DNA of 48,164 nucleotides from Planctomycetota bacterium (GCA_003389325.1 QQVE01000008.1:1-48164), one strand, 5' to 3'. Shown: positions 18,501 to 26,310, counted from the stretch's first letter. Notes: a model not told the origin generated them from the sequence alone. Numbers and translations: made by a program.

Positions 18501-18703
18501 CCAAGACGCTGGCTACGGCCAGTGGCGGCGGTTCAATTCGGCTATGGAACGTGGCCTCCGGCCAGCAAATGCTCTGGCTGCGGGGCCACCACCAGGCCAT
18601 CGCGGGGCTCAGCTTTTCGAAAGATGGCAAGACACTCTGGAGCCTCGGTGTCGACCATTCAATGAAAGCTCCCCCCGAGATCTACTCCTGGGAGACGGAG
18701 TAA
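15554..18703 (+). CDS. Membrane Ser/Thr protein kinase with C-terminal WD40 repeats
   Basis: 1049 residues from ATG 15554, inside the end of the sigma gene. An acidic N-terminus (residues 1-80) precedes a Hanks-type kinase domain: glycine loop G88-RGGMGVVY, ATP lysine K110 in VALKF, catalytic H201-R-D203, K205, metal-binding D221-F-G, then an APE motif. All catalytic residues are present. A single membrane helix (about 367-388, AGMAAVSAAALLVIVAL) follows a basic RRRP stretch, then a coiled-coil-like linker (about 392-430). The remainder is WD40-type beta-propeller repeats (for example GLLLATASCDGKIRLWD and KTLATASGGGSIRLWN) that would lie across the membrane from the kinase and could sense a ligand or partner. 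It probably acts on the overlapping sigma factor or an unlinked target. Confidence 0.93.
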   Translation: MWDDSQLDDLLLLFEQRSEQGWGQSVEAICEADRELHDLLDDDPNLREELGRRFERMRQVDQLIAGVVDVPLGEVQHVPGYELLDLIGRGGMGVVYRARDLTLNRTVALKFLLAGRFGSPTLVARFRAEAEAIARLSHPGVVKIYEFGQAAGTPFLALEYVAGANLKQRMAGKPMQPRDAAACIANIARGVEHAHRQGIVHRDIKPSNVLIATDGQPKIMDFGLAKSLKGDWTFTSSGDTPGTPSYMAPEQVTGQAIGPATDVHALGAMLYECLTGRPPFLGATTSETLMQVGQHEPTPPSQLQPRIERDLESVCLHCLEKDPARRYASAGALADDLDRWLSGRVTKARPASPARRLWKWARRRPTLAGMAAVSAAALLVIVALTAEYTRHLRESRATAQRLQAEAEASNLLVRQQSYASNMRTAQWAYESLNYREMNSIVNQFADSDLRGFEWHHLKHRNSLGRLYPTVACELDGVAFSPDERRIATASRDGMIEVRSAPDGAPIGRFRSHEQCANLVRYSPDGLLLATASCDGKIRLWDAESFEMVREFHNPGGPVRAIRFSPQGDRVFSVGDEMIARMWNAATGELEHEFEASVGLQCVAVSPDGSLVAAGGQGEWVGLWNTETGELVNQIQCGDALAVDFIGYIGSDQPLLAIAVQNDAVHLVSVPDGQLRETFNTHGPAHCLAAGPRAGIFYLYCATHRGVVDVWKEGEGVIASLPRHEDRITDVAVSPSGNYLLTSGADRAAVLTDVHRPNPGEIFQRVAVPQGKIHRAALNGHSAKLALAYKDGRVLVRDVGEGGRQSELPRSSSWLPQHVHFSLDGRFLVLQKVPKLETWWLAGQKPVLWDAAHRSRTQGASQRDFHNFENRPEGFSVFDVDDGRTVFAFEPTRGTHFVDFLAGGQLLTMSLNDISVWDPYAGRQVSSATVPATGRAVSLSPQQEMLAVTTVRQTYLFDFPELTPRYRVGGHRHAVDSVAFSPDSKTLATASGGGSIRLWNVASGQQMLWLRGHHQAIAGLSFSKDGKTLWSLGVDHSMKAPPEIYSWETE

Positions 18704-18711
18704 GAACCGGC

Positions 18712-19593
18712 TCAATCTTTCGGGAGCCGCTGCAAATACTGCCCGTACTCGCCGGGCGAGTTGGCCGCCAGGCGTTCCAACTGCGCGGCATCGATCAACC
18801 CCTGCGCGTAGGCGATCTCTTCAGGGCAGCACACCTTGCCGCCCAAACGTGCCTGGGCAGCTTGGACCAGGTTGCTCGCCTGCCACAGCGCGTCGTGCGT
18901 GCCCGTGTCGAGCCAGGTGACGTCGCCGGCAAGCGGCTCGACGTGCAGCATTCCCTCGGCCAGGTAGCCTCGATTGACGTCGGTGATCTCTAGCTCGCCC
19001 CGGGCCGAAGGTTGCAGACCGGCCGCGATCTCCAGTGCGCGGTTGTCGTAAAAATAGAGCCCCGTCACGGCCAAGTCCGACTTCGGCCCAGCGGGCTTCT
19101 CCTCGATCGAAACCGGCCGACCGCCGCCGTCGAGTTCCACCACGCCATAGTGGCTCGGCTCCGCCACGCGGTAAGCAAACACGGTCGCCCCGTGCTCGCG
19201 CCGACAGGACCGCGCGAGAACCTCGTGCCACGCCGGGCCAAAGAACACGTTGTCGCCCAGCGCCAGGGCCACGTGCTCGGGGCCCACAAAGTCACGGCCG
19301 ATCAACAGCGCCTCTGCCAGCCCGCGGGGACGGTCCTGCACGGCATAGCGAATCGAAATGCCTAGCTGCGAGCCGTCGCCCAGCAGCCGCTCGAAGCTCG
19401 GCACGTCGCCCGGGGCGGAAATCAACAGCACGTCGCGAATGCCGGCCAACAGCAGCGTCGAGAGCGGGTAGTACACCAGCGGCTTGTCGTAGACCGGCAG
19501 CAACTGCTTGTTGACGGCGCGCGTCGTCGGATCGAGCCGCGTGCCCAAGCCGCCGGCCAACAAGATACCCTTCTGGAAATACGACGCACTCAT
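18712..19593 (-). CDS. rmlA: Glucose-1-phosphate thymidylyltransferase
   Basis: 293 residues, the usual length for RmlA/RfbA. It makes dTDP-glucose from dTTP and glucose-1-phosphate, the first step to dTDP-rhamnose and other deoxysugars. Visible motifs: nucleotide loop [14 protein letters not shown] (residues 11-24), [19 protein letters not shown] just after it, [32 protein letters not shown] and [12 protein letters not shown]. Its ATG (19591-19593) overlaps the TGA of the upstream rmlB in an ATGA arrangement, so the two are translationally coupled. It converges on the kinase gene with 8 bp between the stops. No rmlC or rmlD is present in this window. Confidence 0.95.
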   Translation of the reverse strand: MSASYFQKGILLAGGLGTRLDPTTRAVNKQLLPVYDKPLVYYPLSTLLLAGIRDVLLISAPGDVPSFERLLGDGSQLGISIRYAVQDRPRGLAEALLIGRDFVGPEHVALALGDNVFFGPAWHEVLARSCRREHGATVFAYRVAEPSHYGVVELDGGGRPVSIEEKPAGPKSDLAVTGLYFYDNRALEIAAGLQPSARGELEITDVNRGYLAEGMLHVEPLAGDVTWLDTGTHDALWQASNLVQAAQARLGGKVCCPEEIAYAQGLIDAAQLERLAANSPGEYGQYLQRLPKD

Positions 19594-20642
19594 GGCGCAA
19601 CGCTCTCGCCGGGCTGCACGTCGACCATTACTTCCGCGACCCACTCGGAGTGTTCCAGGTACCAGGCCACCGTCTCGCGCAGCCCCCGGTCGAAATCCAC
19701 GGTCGGTCGCCACCCCAACGCGCGCTCGATCTTCCGCACGTCGAGCGCGTACCGCCGATCGTGTCCCGGGCGATCCTCCACCAGCGAGATCAACGACGCG
19801 CGGGCCGGCTGTCCGGTCTCGGGCCGCAGCTCGTCGATGATCTCGCAGATGCGCTGCACCACGCTGAGATTTGTCCGCTCGCACTTGCCGGCAATGTTGT
19901 AGGCTTCGCCGACCGTTCCCCGCGCGAGCACCGCGAGCAGCGCCCGGCAGTGATCCTCGACGTGCAGCCAGTCGCGCACCTGCTGCCCGTCGCCGTACAC
20001 CGGCAGCGGCTGTCGCCTCACCGCCCGCACGGTCATCAGCGGAATCAGCTTCTCGGGAAACTGGTACGGCCCGTAGTTGTTCGAGCAGTACGTGCGGATG
20101 GTGGGCAAGCCGTACGTGCGCGTGAAAGCGTCGGCCAAGTGATCGCCGGCGGCCTTCGAGGCCGAGTAGGGAGACGTGGGCCGGTAGTGCGCGTCCTCGG
20201 CAAAGCGGCCGGGCTCGTCGCACGACCCGAACACTTCGTCCGTGGAGATCTGCAAGAAGCGAAATCGCTGCTGGGCCTCGGCATCGAGCGAGCGCCAATA
20301 GTCCAGCGCCGCCTGCAGCAGCCGAAACGTGCCGGTGACGTTGGTGTCGATGAAGGCCGCCGGGGCGAGGATCGAGCGGTCGACGTGGCTTTCGGCCGCC
20401 AGATGCAGGATGGCCTGCGGCCGATGGGCCGCCAGCAGCGATGCGACCAGCGGTGCGTCGCCAATGTCGCCCTGCACGAACTCGTGCAGCGGGTCGTCGA
20501 GCACCGCGCGTAGCGACGAGCGATGGCCCGCGTAGGTCAGCTTGTCGAGCGTGACGACGCGGGCCAGTCGGTTCTGCACCAGATGGCGGACCAGGCAACT
20601 TCCAATGAAGCCGGCCCCGCCCGTGACGAGCAAGCAACGCAC
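19590..20642 (-). CDS. rmlB: dTDP-glucose 4,6-dehydratase
   Basis: 350 residues from a GTG at 20640-20642, chosen because GGAGGG sits 7 nt upstream and the Rossmann strand begins at once ([15 protein letters not shown]). Extended SDR fold: the NAD glycine motif at residues 8-14, active-site T134-D-E in STDEVFG, and Y159-xxx-K163 in YSASKA. It converts dTDP-glucose to dTDP-4-keto-6-deoxyglucose. The gene order rmlB-rmlA with a 4-bp overlap indicates an operon. Upstream in-frame codons extend the frame but lack a ribosome-binding site. Confidence 0.95.
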   Translation of the reverse strand: MRCLLVTGGAGFIGSCLVRHLVQNRLARVVTLDKLTYAGHRSSLRAVLDDPLHEFVQGDIGDAPLVASLLAAHRPQAILHLAAESHVDRSILAPAAFIDTNVTGTFRLLQAALDYWRSLDAEAQQRFRFLQISTDEVFGSCDEPGRFAEDAHYRPTSPYSASKAAGDHLADAFTRTYGLPTIRTYCSNNYGPYQFPEKLIPLMTVRAVRRQPLPVYGDGQQVRDWLHVEDHCRALLAVLARGTVGEAYNIAGKCERTNLSVVQRICEIIDELRPETGQPARASLISLVEDRPGHDRRYALDVRKIERALGWRPTVDFDRGLRETVAWYLEHSEWVAEVMVDVQPGESVAP

Positions 20643-20796
20643 GACGCACCCTCCGCGTGGCGAAACCGAGAGACGTCCCGAAACGGGGCAGGGGAGATGC
20701 CGCGTTTGTTTGCCGGGCCGCAACGCTGCCTAAGCCTACTTTCCAAAGGCACCGCTGGCAAAGGCAGGAGATGCGGAGCGTACCTTGCCGACACCC

Positions 20797-20938
20797 GCCC
20801 GAAGCGCACGCGACGGAGAAACAGACACTAGCCCGAGGCGTAAGCGAGGGAGAAACAAACACTAGCCCGAAGCGCAAGCGAGGGGTCTTAGTCGAAACGC
20901 GGAAGACAGGAAACCCTCGCTTGCGCTTCAGGCTGGTG
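20797..20938. repeat. 34-bp tandem repeat (three units) with inverted partner
   Basis: Units begin at 20797, 20831 and 20865 (34-bp period; core CCCGAAGCGCAAGCGAGGG, variants in units 1 and 2). An inverted arm at 20914-20938 pairs with the third unit (about 20860-20884) over 25 nt with two transitions. The core resembles dispersed elements common in planctomycete genomes, as I recall them. The element fills the gap between rmlB and the ECF42 sigma gene (20643-20967), lies downstream of the sigma gene, and may act as its terminator. The rest of the gap shows no gene. Confidence 0.85.
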
Positions 20939-20967
20939 TCGAGCCGATGCTACTTGCGAGACACAAC

Positions 20968-22206
20968 CTAGCCGACCTCGCGCAGCCGGCGCTCGAGATA
21001 GCGGCGTTCGCTGGCGTTGGTCACCAGCTCGAGCGCCCGGCGGTAGCTGGCGGCCGACTCAGACGATGCGCCCATCCGCCGCAACAGGTCGGCCCGCGCG
21101 GCGTGCAGCAGATGGTAGCCTTCCAGGTCGCCCGCCGAGGCCAGCTCGTCGACCAGCGCCAGCCCGGCTTCCGGACCGGAAACCATCGCCACGGCCACGG
21201 CGCGGTTCAGCGAAACGATGGGCGACGGCTGCACGCGCAGCAGCAGATCGTACAGGCCGAGAATCCTTTGCCAGTCGGTGTCTTCGGCGCGAGCGGCGCG
21301 GCAATGCTCGGCACCGATGGCCGCCTGCAGCGCATAGGGGCCGGGCGCGCGCGCGAGCGCTTCCTGCACCAGCGGCAGCGCCTCGGCAATTTGCTCGCGG
21401 TTCCACAAGCTGCGGTCCTGATCTTCGAGAACGACCAGGTCGCCGCCGGGGTCGAGCCGTGCCGCCCGCCGCGAATCGTGCAACAGCACCAGCGCCAGCA
21501 AACCGGTCGCTTCGCCCGGCGCCTCGGGCGACATCAGCGAGCGCAGCATCCGGGCCAGTTGAATCGCTTCGGCCGACAGGTCGGTGCGCACCAGCGACTC
21601 GCCCCGCGTGGCCGAATAACCCTCGTTGAAGATCAAGTAGATCACCGCCAGCACGGCCGCCAGCCGCGCGGGGATGTCGTGCCGCTCGGGCACCGAGTAA
21701 GGAATGCCCGCATCGCGAATCTTGCGCTTGGCCCGCACCAGTCGCTGGGCCATGGTGGGCGTGGGAACGAGAAACGCGCGGGCGATCTCGTCGGTCTCCA
21801 GCCCGCCCAGCATGCGCAGCGTGAGCGCCACCTGCGCTTCGTGTGCCAGCGCCGGATGGCAGCACGTGAAGATGAGCCGCAGCCGCTCGTCGGGAATGTC
21901 GTCTTCCTGGAGTGCCGCCGCGGCGTCGATCGGATCGGCCGCCACCTGCGGCTTGATCTTCTCGTCGAAGTGCGCCTTGCGGCGAATGCGGTCGATGGCC
22001 TTGTGCCGCGCGGTCTGAATGATCCAGGCCGCCGGCGCATCGGGCACGCCGGTTGCCCGCCATTGATGCACGGCCGCGGTAAACGCTTCCTGGGCCACCT
22101 CTTCGGCCAGGTCGAAGTCGCCGAACAGCCGAATCAAGCGCGCGACGATCCGACCCCAATCGTGGCGATAGACTTCGTCGACCGTGGCGTCCGCCGTCGA
22201 AAACAT
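20968..22206 (-). CDS. ECF42-type sigma factor with C-terminal TPR-like extension
   Basis: 412 residues from ATG 22204-22206; a longer GTG start at 22249-22251 lacks a usable spacer. Sigma region 2 is about residues 13-78 ([29 protein letters not shown] split over the window, then [17 protein letters not shown]). Region 4 is about 105-165. A helical extension of over 220 residues carries family hallmarks: FNEGY (193-197), LEDQDRSLW and LQAAIGAEH. This architecture (COG4941, ECF42) is typically encoded beside DGPF/YCII proteins, exactly as seen here at 22759 and 23173. No anti-sigma factor is present; in this group the extension is thought to control activity. Promoter-like TGTCGA-N17-CGAC elements nearby suggest which units it transcribes. 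Confidence 0.9.
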   Translation of the reverse strand: MFSTADATVDEVYRHDWGRIVARLIRLFGDFDLAEEVAQEAFTAAVHQWRATGVPDAPAAWIIQTARHKAIDRIRRKAHFDEKIKPQVAADPIDAAAALQEDDIPDERLRLIFTCCHPALAHEAQVALTLRMLGGLETDEIARAFLVPTPTMAQRLVRAKRKIRDAGIPYSVPERHDIPARLAAVLAVIYLIFNEGYSATRGESLVRTDLSAEAIQLARMLRSLMSPEAPGEATGLLALVLLHDSRRAARLDPGGDLVVLEDQDRSLWNREQIAEALPLVQEALARAPGPYALQAAIGAEHCRAARAEDTDWQRILGLYDLLLRVQPSPIVSLNRAVAVAMVSGPEAGLALVDELASAGDLEGYHLLHAARADLLRRMGASSESAASYRRALELVTNASERRYLERRLREVG

Positions 22207-22238
22207 GCTGTCGATAATAAAGGATTTCGCGCTGCGAG

Positions 22239-22265
22239 TGTCGATCCCCACCTCCGCCGTTCGAC
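22239..22265 (+). promoter_or_regulatory. Candidate ECF42-dependent promoter (TGTCGA-N17-CGAC), copy 1
   Basis: TGTCGA at 22239-22244, a 17-nt spacer, and CGAC at 22262-22265. It lies in the gap between the sigma factor gene and the divergent small gene and reads toward the small gene. Its spacing and its 3' half (CCGTTCGAC) are identical to the element at 22644-22670. The -35 part agrees with what I recall of the ECF42 consensus (TGTCGA). Confidence 0.6.
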
Positions 22266-22286
22266 TTTAGGGCGGAGGACAAGACT

Positions 22287-22622
22287 ATGATAATGATTTG
22301 CATCGACCCCCTGGTACGCAACGACGTCACCCGCTGCGACGTTTTGCGCAAGCCCGCACGGCAAACGATTGTCGTTGACGACCGCGATCGGGCCGCAGCC
22401 GACCACAATAGGGGCAATCTTGACAGTCCCGCCGTATCGCTCGACGAGCGCCGGCGCCGGATGATCGAGGACGCCGAGGCATACCTCGCCGACCCCGAAA
22501 GCGAGGGCTGGGTTCGGCGAAGCCTGGCCGGGCCCGACGAGCCTTGGCGGCTGTGGCGCCGGCTGCAGGTTTCTTGCGAGGCGACAAGGCAACCGCTCGT
22601 GCCCGCCGGCCCGAACGGCTAG
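22287..22622 (+). CDS. Unrecognised 111-aa protein of the ECF42 cassette
   Basis: ATG 22287 has a strong GGCGGAGG ribosome-binding site at 22271-22278, and the candidate ECF promoter ends 21 nt before the start. The N-terminal half is irregular (MIMICIDPLVRNDVTRCDV). The C-terminal half is charged and helical (LDERRRRMIEDAEAYLAD, then GWVRRSLAGPDEPWRLWRRL) and looks like a real folded segment. I do not recognise a family. It is divergent from the sigma gene and is followed by the second promoter and the DGPF genes, so it may belong to the same regulon. The alternative is a spurious frame, given the odd N-terminus. Confidence 0.5.
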   Translation: MIMICIDPLVRNDVTRCDVLRKPARQTIVVDDRDRAAADHNRGNLDSPAVSLDERRRRMIEDAEAYLADPESEGWVRRSLAGPDEPWRLWRRLQVSCEATRQPLVPAGPNG

Positions 22623-22643
22623 CGCACTTTTTCTGCCCCAGGA

Positions 22644-22670
22644 TGTCGATGCGGCCGCTGGCCGTTCGAC
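22644..22670 (+). promoter_or_regulatory. Candidate ECF42-dependent promoter (TGTCGA-N17-CGAC), copy 2
   Basis: TGTCGA at 22644-22649, a 17-nt spacer, and CGAC at 22667-22670, with the same GCCGTTCGAC 3' half as copy 1. It lies 88 nt upstream of the first DGPF gene and reads into it. Two elements with identical spacing, one in front of each rightward unit of this cassette, make chance unlikely. Confidence 0.65.
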
Positions 22671-22758
22671 CTGTTTCTGGAGGCACCGCTCGGGTGCTGG
22701 CATCAGGCGGCGGACCGATAGACAATGTCCGCAGGTTATTCACGGTCGAGGACCCATC

Positions 22759-23115
22759 ATGAAATACTTGCTGCTGATCTACATGGACGAGCAGGCGATG
22801 GACGAACAGGAGTACCAGGCGTGCTACGTCGAGTCGGCCGGAGTGGCCCAACAGCTCGCCGAAAAGGGGCAGTACTTGTCGGCCAACCCGCTGCATCCCG
22901 TGGCCACGGCCACCAGCGTGCAAGTGCGTGAAGGCAGGCCGAACGTGACCGATGGCCCCTTTGCCGAGACGCGCGAACAGCTCGGGGGCTACTTCCTCAT
23001 CGACGCTCCGGACCTGAACGAGGCGATCGAGGTCGCCAGCCAGCTCCCGCCGGCCAAGAAGGGCACGGTCGAAATCCGCCCCGTCCTGGAAGTGCCCGGA
23101 CTGCCCGAGGTCTGA
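22759..23115 (+). CDS. YCII-related DGPF-motif protein
   Basis: 118 residues from ATG 22759 (GAGGA upstream at about 22746). Dimeric alpha-beta ferredoxin-like YCII/DGPF family: MKYLLLIYMDE at the start, then the defining TDGPFAETREQLGGYFLIDAP in the middle, and a terminal strand GTVEIRPVLEV. The biochemical role of the family is not established; its genes are the typical neighbours and targets of ECF42 sigma factors. It stands second in the cassette after promoter copy 2 and is 57 bp from a paralogue. Confidence 0.9.
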   Translation: MKYLLLIYMDEQAMDEQEYQACYVESAGVAQQLAEKGQYLSANPLHPVATATSVQVREGRPNVTDGPFAETREQLGGYFLIDAPDLNEAIEVASQLPPAKKGTVEIRPVLEVPGLPEV

Positions 23116-23172
23116 CAATGCAGGCGCGTCTTGCGAGGCCTTCGTCTATCCATTCATGCGGAGTCACCAACC

Positions 23173-23514
23173 ATGCAATTCATGCTGATGTGCTGCATCG
23201 ACGAGAAGAAGTGGAACGGCCTGCCTGCCGAGAAACGCGACACGATCATGCAGGAGTACCACGGCCTGATGCAATCGCTCAAAGCGAGCGGGCACCTGAT
23301 GAGCGGCGCGAAGCTCGACGACTGCTCCACCGCCGTGACGGTTCGCCAGGCGTCGGTGACCGACGGCCCGTTTGCCGAGACGAAGGAACAACTCGGCGGC
23401 TATCACGTGATCGAGTGCGAAAACCAGGACGAAGCCGTGGCCATCGCCCAGCGCATTCCCACGTTGCCCAGCGGGGGCACGATCGAAGTGCGCCGCCTGT
23501 TGTACGCGGAGTGA
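23173..23514 (+). CDS. YCII-related DGPF-motif protein, second paralogue
   Basis: 113 residues from ATG 23173, with CGGAG about 9 nt upstream. It shares the DGPF signature (SVTDGPFAETKEQLGGYHVIEC) with the preceding gene but differs elsewhere (MQFMLMCCIDEKKWNGL), so the pair is an old duplication rather than a recent one. It is probably co-transcribed with it from the promoter at 22644-22670. Two neighbouring Cys residues at positions 7-8 are present only in this copy. Confidence 0.9.
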   Translation: MQFMLMCCIDEKKWNGLPAEKRDTIMQEYHGLMQSLKASGHLMSGAKLDDCSTAVTVRQASVTDGPFAETKEQLGGYHVIECENQDEAVAIAQRIPTLPSGGTIEVRRLLYAE

Positions 23515-23550
23515 TCCACCGGCGCAACCCTCCCCAGGAAACCAAAAACC

Positions 23551-23967
23551 ATGTCCAGCGAACCCCCTCCCGCCGAAACGAAACCGAGAACGTCGCTGGC
23601 ACTGCAGATTGCCGGCTGGGTCCTCGGCGCGTTGCCGGCGCTGTTCATGATCGTCAACGGCGCGATCAGCGTGACCAAGCCGCCGTTCGTGGTCGAAGGC
23701 ACCACCGAGATGGGCATGTCCGAAAGCGTAATCGTGCCGCTGGGCGTGATCATGGTCACGTGCTCGGTGCTCTACCTGATTCCCTATACTGCCGTGCTGG
23801 GCGCGATTCTGCTCACCGGCTACCTCGGCGGCGCCGTCGCCACCCACGTGCTGCACGGCGACGGCTGGTTCGAGATGCTGTTCCCCGTCTTGTTCGGCGC
23901 GCTGTTCTGGCTGGGGCTTTACCTGCGCGACGCCCGCATCCGCGCGATCGTGCCGATACGCAGATAA
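23551..23967 (+). CDS. DoxX-like small membrane protein
   Basis: 138 residues from ATG 23551, with AGGAA about 10 nt upstream. Four hydrophobic segments are visible (about 17-38, 58-76, 78-100 and 106-124), with polar motifs such as FVVEGTTEMG and the C-terminal LYLRDARIRAIVPIRR typical of DoxX_2-like proteins. DoxX-type genes are frequent in ECF42/DGPF neighbourhoods. Function is unknown; a role in membrane redox or detoxification is only suggested by family association. It lies 36 bp after the second DGPF gene, so it probably belongs to the same operon. Confidence 0.78.
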   Translation: MSSEPPPAETKPRTSLALQIAGWVLGALPALFMIVNGAISVTKPPFVVEGTTEMGMSESVIVPLGVIMVTCSVLYLIPYTAVLGAILLTGYLGGAVATHVLHGDGWFEMLFPVLFGALFWLGLYLRDARIRAIVPIRR

Positions 23968-23989
23968 GCCGCATCGCGGCGCAAGCAAG

Positions 23990-24574
23990 ATGACGACCCT
24001 GCCACCACGCATCGCTCAGGCTTTGTTGCTCGGATTGTTATCAGCCGCATCGTGGCTGGCGATGATGGCCGTGCAGGAGACCGGGCACGTGCTGCATGCG
24101 TGGCTCAGCGGTGGTCGCGTCGAACGCGTCGTGCTGCATCCGCTGGCGATTTCGCGAACCGACGTTTCGCCCAATCCGCGGCCGAGATTTGTCGCCTGGG
24201 GCGGGGCCATTTGGGGCACGATCTTGCCGTTGTTGCTGCTCGGTGTTGTCCGTCTCGCCAACGACAAGTACACGTATTTGGCCAGGTTCTTTGCCGGCTT
24301 CTGCTGCCTGGCCAACGGCCTGTACCTGCCCGCCGGATCCGTCGAAGGTGTCGGCGACGCCGGCGATCTGCTCCGTCACGGTGCCGCGGGCTGGCAACTC
24401 TGGCTGTTCGGCTTGCCGGTGAGTCTGCTGGGCCTGTGGCTATGGAACGGCCTGGGGCCGCACTTCGGGTTCGGCCCGGCAAAGCGAGCGATCGACACTC
24501 GCGTGGTGATCGCGCTCGCCGTGGCTCTGGCAGCGGCCGTGCTTCTGGAATGTGCGTTGTCGCCGCGCGGCTAG
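23990..24574 (+). CDS. M50-like multi-pass membrane protein with altered zinc motif
   Basis: 194 residues from ATG 23990, 22 bp after the DoxX-like gene. About five or six membrane segments are visible. The motif QETGH (residues 29-33) in the first helix region matches the HExxH site of M50 site-2-type proteases except that the first His is Gln; the following HAWLSGGRVERVVLHPLAISRTD is also typical of the group. Either the protein is catalytically dead or the ligand is replaced. It is the last gene of the rightward cassette and ends 13 bp from the convergent gene. Family assignment is moderate; no second metal-binding NPDG-type motif was found. Confidence 0.65.
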   Translation: MTTLPPRIAQALLLGLLSAASWLAMMAVQETGHVLHAWLSGGRVERVVLHPLAISRTDVSPNPRPRFVAWGGAIWGTILPLLLLGVVRLANDKYTYLARFFAGFCCLANGLYLPAGSVEGVGDAGDLLRHGAAGWQLWLFGLPVSLLGLWLWNGLGPHFGFGPAKRAIDTRVVIALAVALAAAVLLECALSPRG

Positions 24575-24587
24575 CCGTCTCGGACAT

Positions 24588-26153
24588 TCAGCGGACGTAC
24601 GCATCCCACGCGCCGTAGGTCTCGCGAATGCGACCGCGGGGAAGGGAGAGCACTGCCGCGGATGCCGCCAGCAGCGTACAGGCAGCGGCGTAACCTGAGG
24701 GGACATCGCCGGCCAGCCACACGCCGCCGGCGACGATCAGCCCCAGAATCACGTTCGCGTAGCGGCCGATCCGCACGACTTCGCCCATCGCGATGACCGA
24801 CACCGTCACGATCAACGCGCCGCCCAGGTGGCCCAGGTCCGCCGCGGTCGTTTCGATGTCGATGCCGAACCAGGTGGGGCAGCACATCAAGGCGATGCCC
24901 GCGGCCGTCGATGCCACCAGCGTCCAGGGGAAGCTCATGCCCCAGATCGACGCCTTGAACAGTTGCCAGGGGTGCTGGGGCATGTCGATCAGGGCCGGCG
25001 TTCGCTCGTCCGGCTGGCAGCCGTCGGCCTGGCCTCCCTTCCAGAAGATCGTCCACAGCGAGCCGCCGCGATCGCCGCGCCGCTTGGCCTGCCGCACATG
25101 CTGAAACATGGCCACCACCTCGTCGACTTCCAGCGGGATCATCGGCAGCATGATCGCCGCGGCCAGCAGGCACATCGTGCACCAGTGATGCACGATCACC
25201 GGCTGCGAGATCACCAGCACAATGTGCGTCAGCCCCAGCGGGATAACCAGAAAGCCGAAGAAGGCCACCATCCAGGGCATCGTCCGCCAGCGCGACGGGC
25301 TGCCCATGTAGCCCATCATGAATTCGAACGTGTACGACACGGCCCCCAGTCCGCCGTCGGAAATCGGCCACATGTGCGACAGGTCGGAATCGAGCACCCG
25401 CTTTGTGCCCTCGGCGAACCCGAAGAACGGGTCCCACACGTAGTCGACGTATCCCAGTTGAAACACGGCCAGGTACCGCGACACGATGAACCCCAAGAGG
25501 CCCGTGGCGATCATGATCCACCGCTGCGGCCAGCTCGACGGGTTGTAGCTCCAGCCGGGCGGCGTCGGCGGCCCGTGCTGCATGTACATGATCATGTTGG
25601 GCATGCCGGGAATCAGGATCGTCAGCGCCATCACGACGATGCCGACCAGCGAGTCGTTCAGATACGACGCCGCGGTCGGGGCCCAAAAGACGACCGGGGC
25701 CAGCGTCAGCCACACCCCCACGCCGCAGCAGATCCACAGGCTCACCGGACGATTCGGCGTGAGCGACCGCCACCCAAAGACCAGCAGCACCAGCCCGCAC
25801 ACCACGTCGCTGCCGGTCATCAGCCAGGCGCGCAGCTCGCGCAATTCCGGGGTCGATTGCTCGGCGAACCACGGGCCGCGTCCGCCGCTGGGGTCGACCC
25901 ACAGGGTCTCGTTGAGATAGCCGAACGTGAAGGGCGCCAACAGCAGCCACAAGCCCAGCACCGGCAGCGTCCAGTACACCCACAGCGTGTGCCGGTGGTG
26001 CATCTGGAGCATGCCCAGTCGCTGCTCGCGGTCCATCTCGTGCCCGCCGTGCTCGTGCGAGCCGTGGTCGTCTCCGTTGCGCTGCTCGCCTTCGGCCATG
26101 GGTCGCGTAACGCCGCGGGAGCCCATGCCGAGTTGCTCGTGCTGTGTGCCCAT
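24588..26153 (-). CDS. SPW-repeat/VKOR-like multi-pass membrane protein
   Basis: 521 residues from ATG 26151-26153 (weak AGG upstream). A His/Glu-rich N-terminus (HGSHEHGGHEMDREQR) precedes many membrane helices. The first half resembles SPW repeats (LGLWLLLAPFTFGYLN, then GVGVWLTLAPVVFWAP). The second half holds a helix with C325-TM-C328 (HHWCTMCLLAAAIMLP), reminiscent of the redox CxxC of vitamin K epoxide reductase-type proteins. It may be a membrane thiol or quinone-linked oxidoreductase, which is inference. It is divergent from the NsrR-like regulator with 232 bp between, and may be one of its targets. Other possibility: an uncharacterised membrane family with a chance CxxC. Confidence 0.65.
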   Translation of the reverse strand: MGTQHEQLGMGSRGVTRPMAEGEQRNGDDHGSHEHGGHEMDREQRLGMLQMHHRHTLWVYWTLPVLGLWLLLAPFTFGYLNETLWVDPSGGRGPWFAEQSTPELRELRAWLMTGSDVVCGLVLLVFGWRSLTPNRPVSLWICCGVGVWLTLAPVVFWAPTAASYLNDSLVGIVVMALTILIPGMPNMIMYMQHGPPTPPGWSYNPSSWPQRWIMIATGLLGFIVSRYLAVFQLGYVDYVWDPFFGFAEGTKRVLDSDLSHMWPISDGGLGAVSYTFEFMMGYMGSPSRWRTMPWMVAFFGFLVIPLGLTHIVLVISQPVIVHHWCTMCLLAAAIMLPMIPLEVDEVVAMFQHVRQAKRRGDRGGSLWTIFWKGGQADGCQPDERTPALIDMPQHPWQLFKASIWGMSFPWTLVASTAAGIALMCCPTWFGIDIETTAADLGHLGGALIVTVSVIAMGEVVRIGRYANVILGLIVAGGVWLAGDVPSGYAAACTLLAASAAVLSLPRGRIRETYGAWDAYVR

Positions 26154-26310
26154 GTTGCCTGTGATTCTTGCTACCCGACCGTTTGATCTCGACGGGGGAA
26201 AGCTGGCAAATTGCGTGCCGCGGCAAGCTGGAGGGGCAAGCGTGTCGGCGGTGCGGGGCCAGCGGTCTCCGGCCGCGCGAGGTGGTACGTCACGCGTCAA
26301 CCCGGTCGTC

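Noticed and set aside
20797..20885. CRISPR-like array
   Set aside because: The 34-bp units abut directly, have no unique spacers and no cas genes are near.
22207..22286. Anti-sigma factor between the ECF42 sigma gene and its neighbours
   Set aside because: The gap is only 80 bp and holds just the promoter and ribosome-binding site; the 111-residue protein has no membrane helix or anti-sigma motif.
24828..26186. A 452-codon plus-strand frame opposite the SPW/VKOR-like gene
   Set aside because: His/Gln/Arg-rich shadow; the minus-strand product has regular membrane helices.
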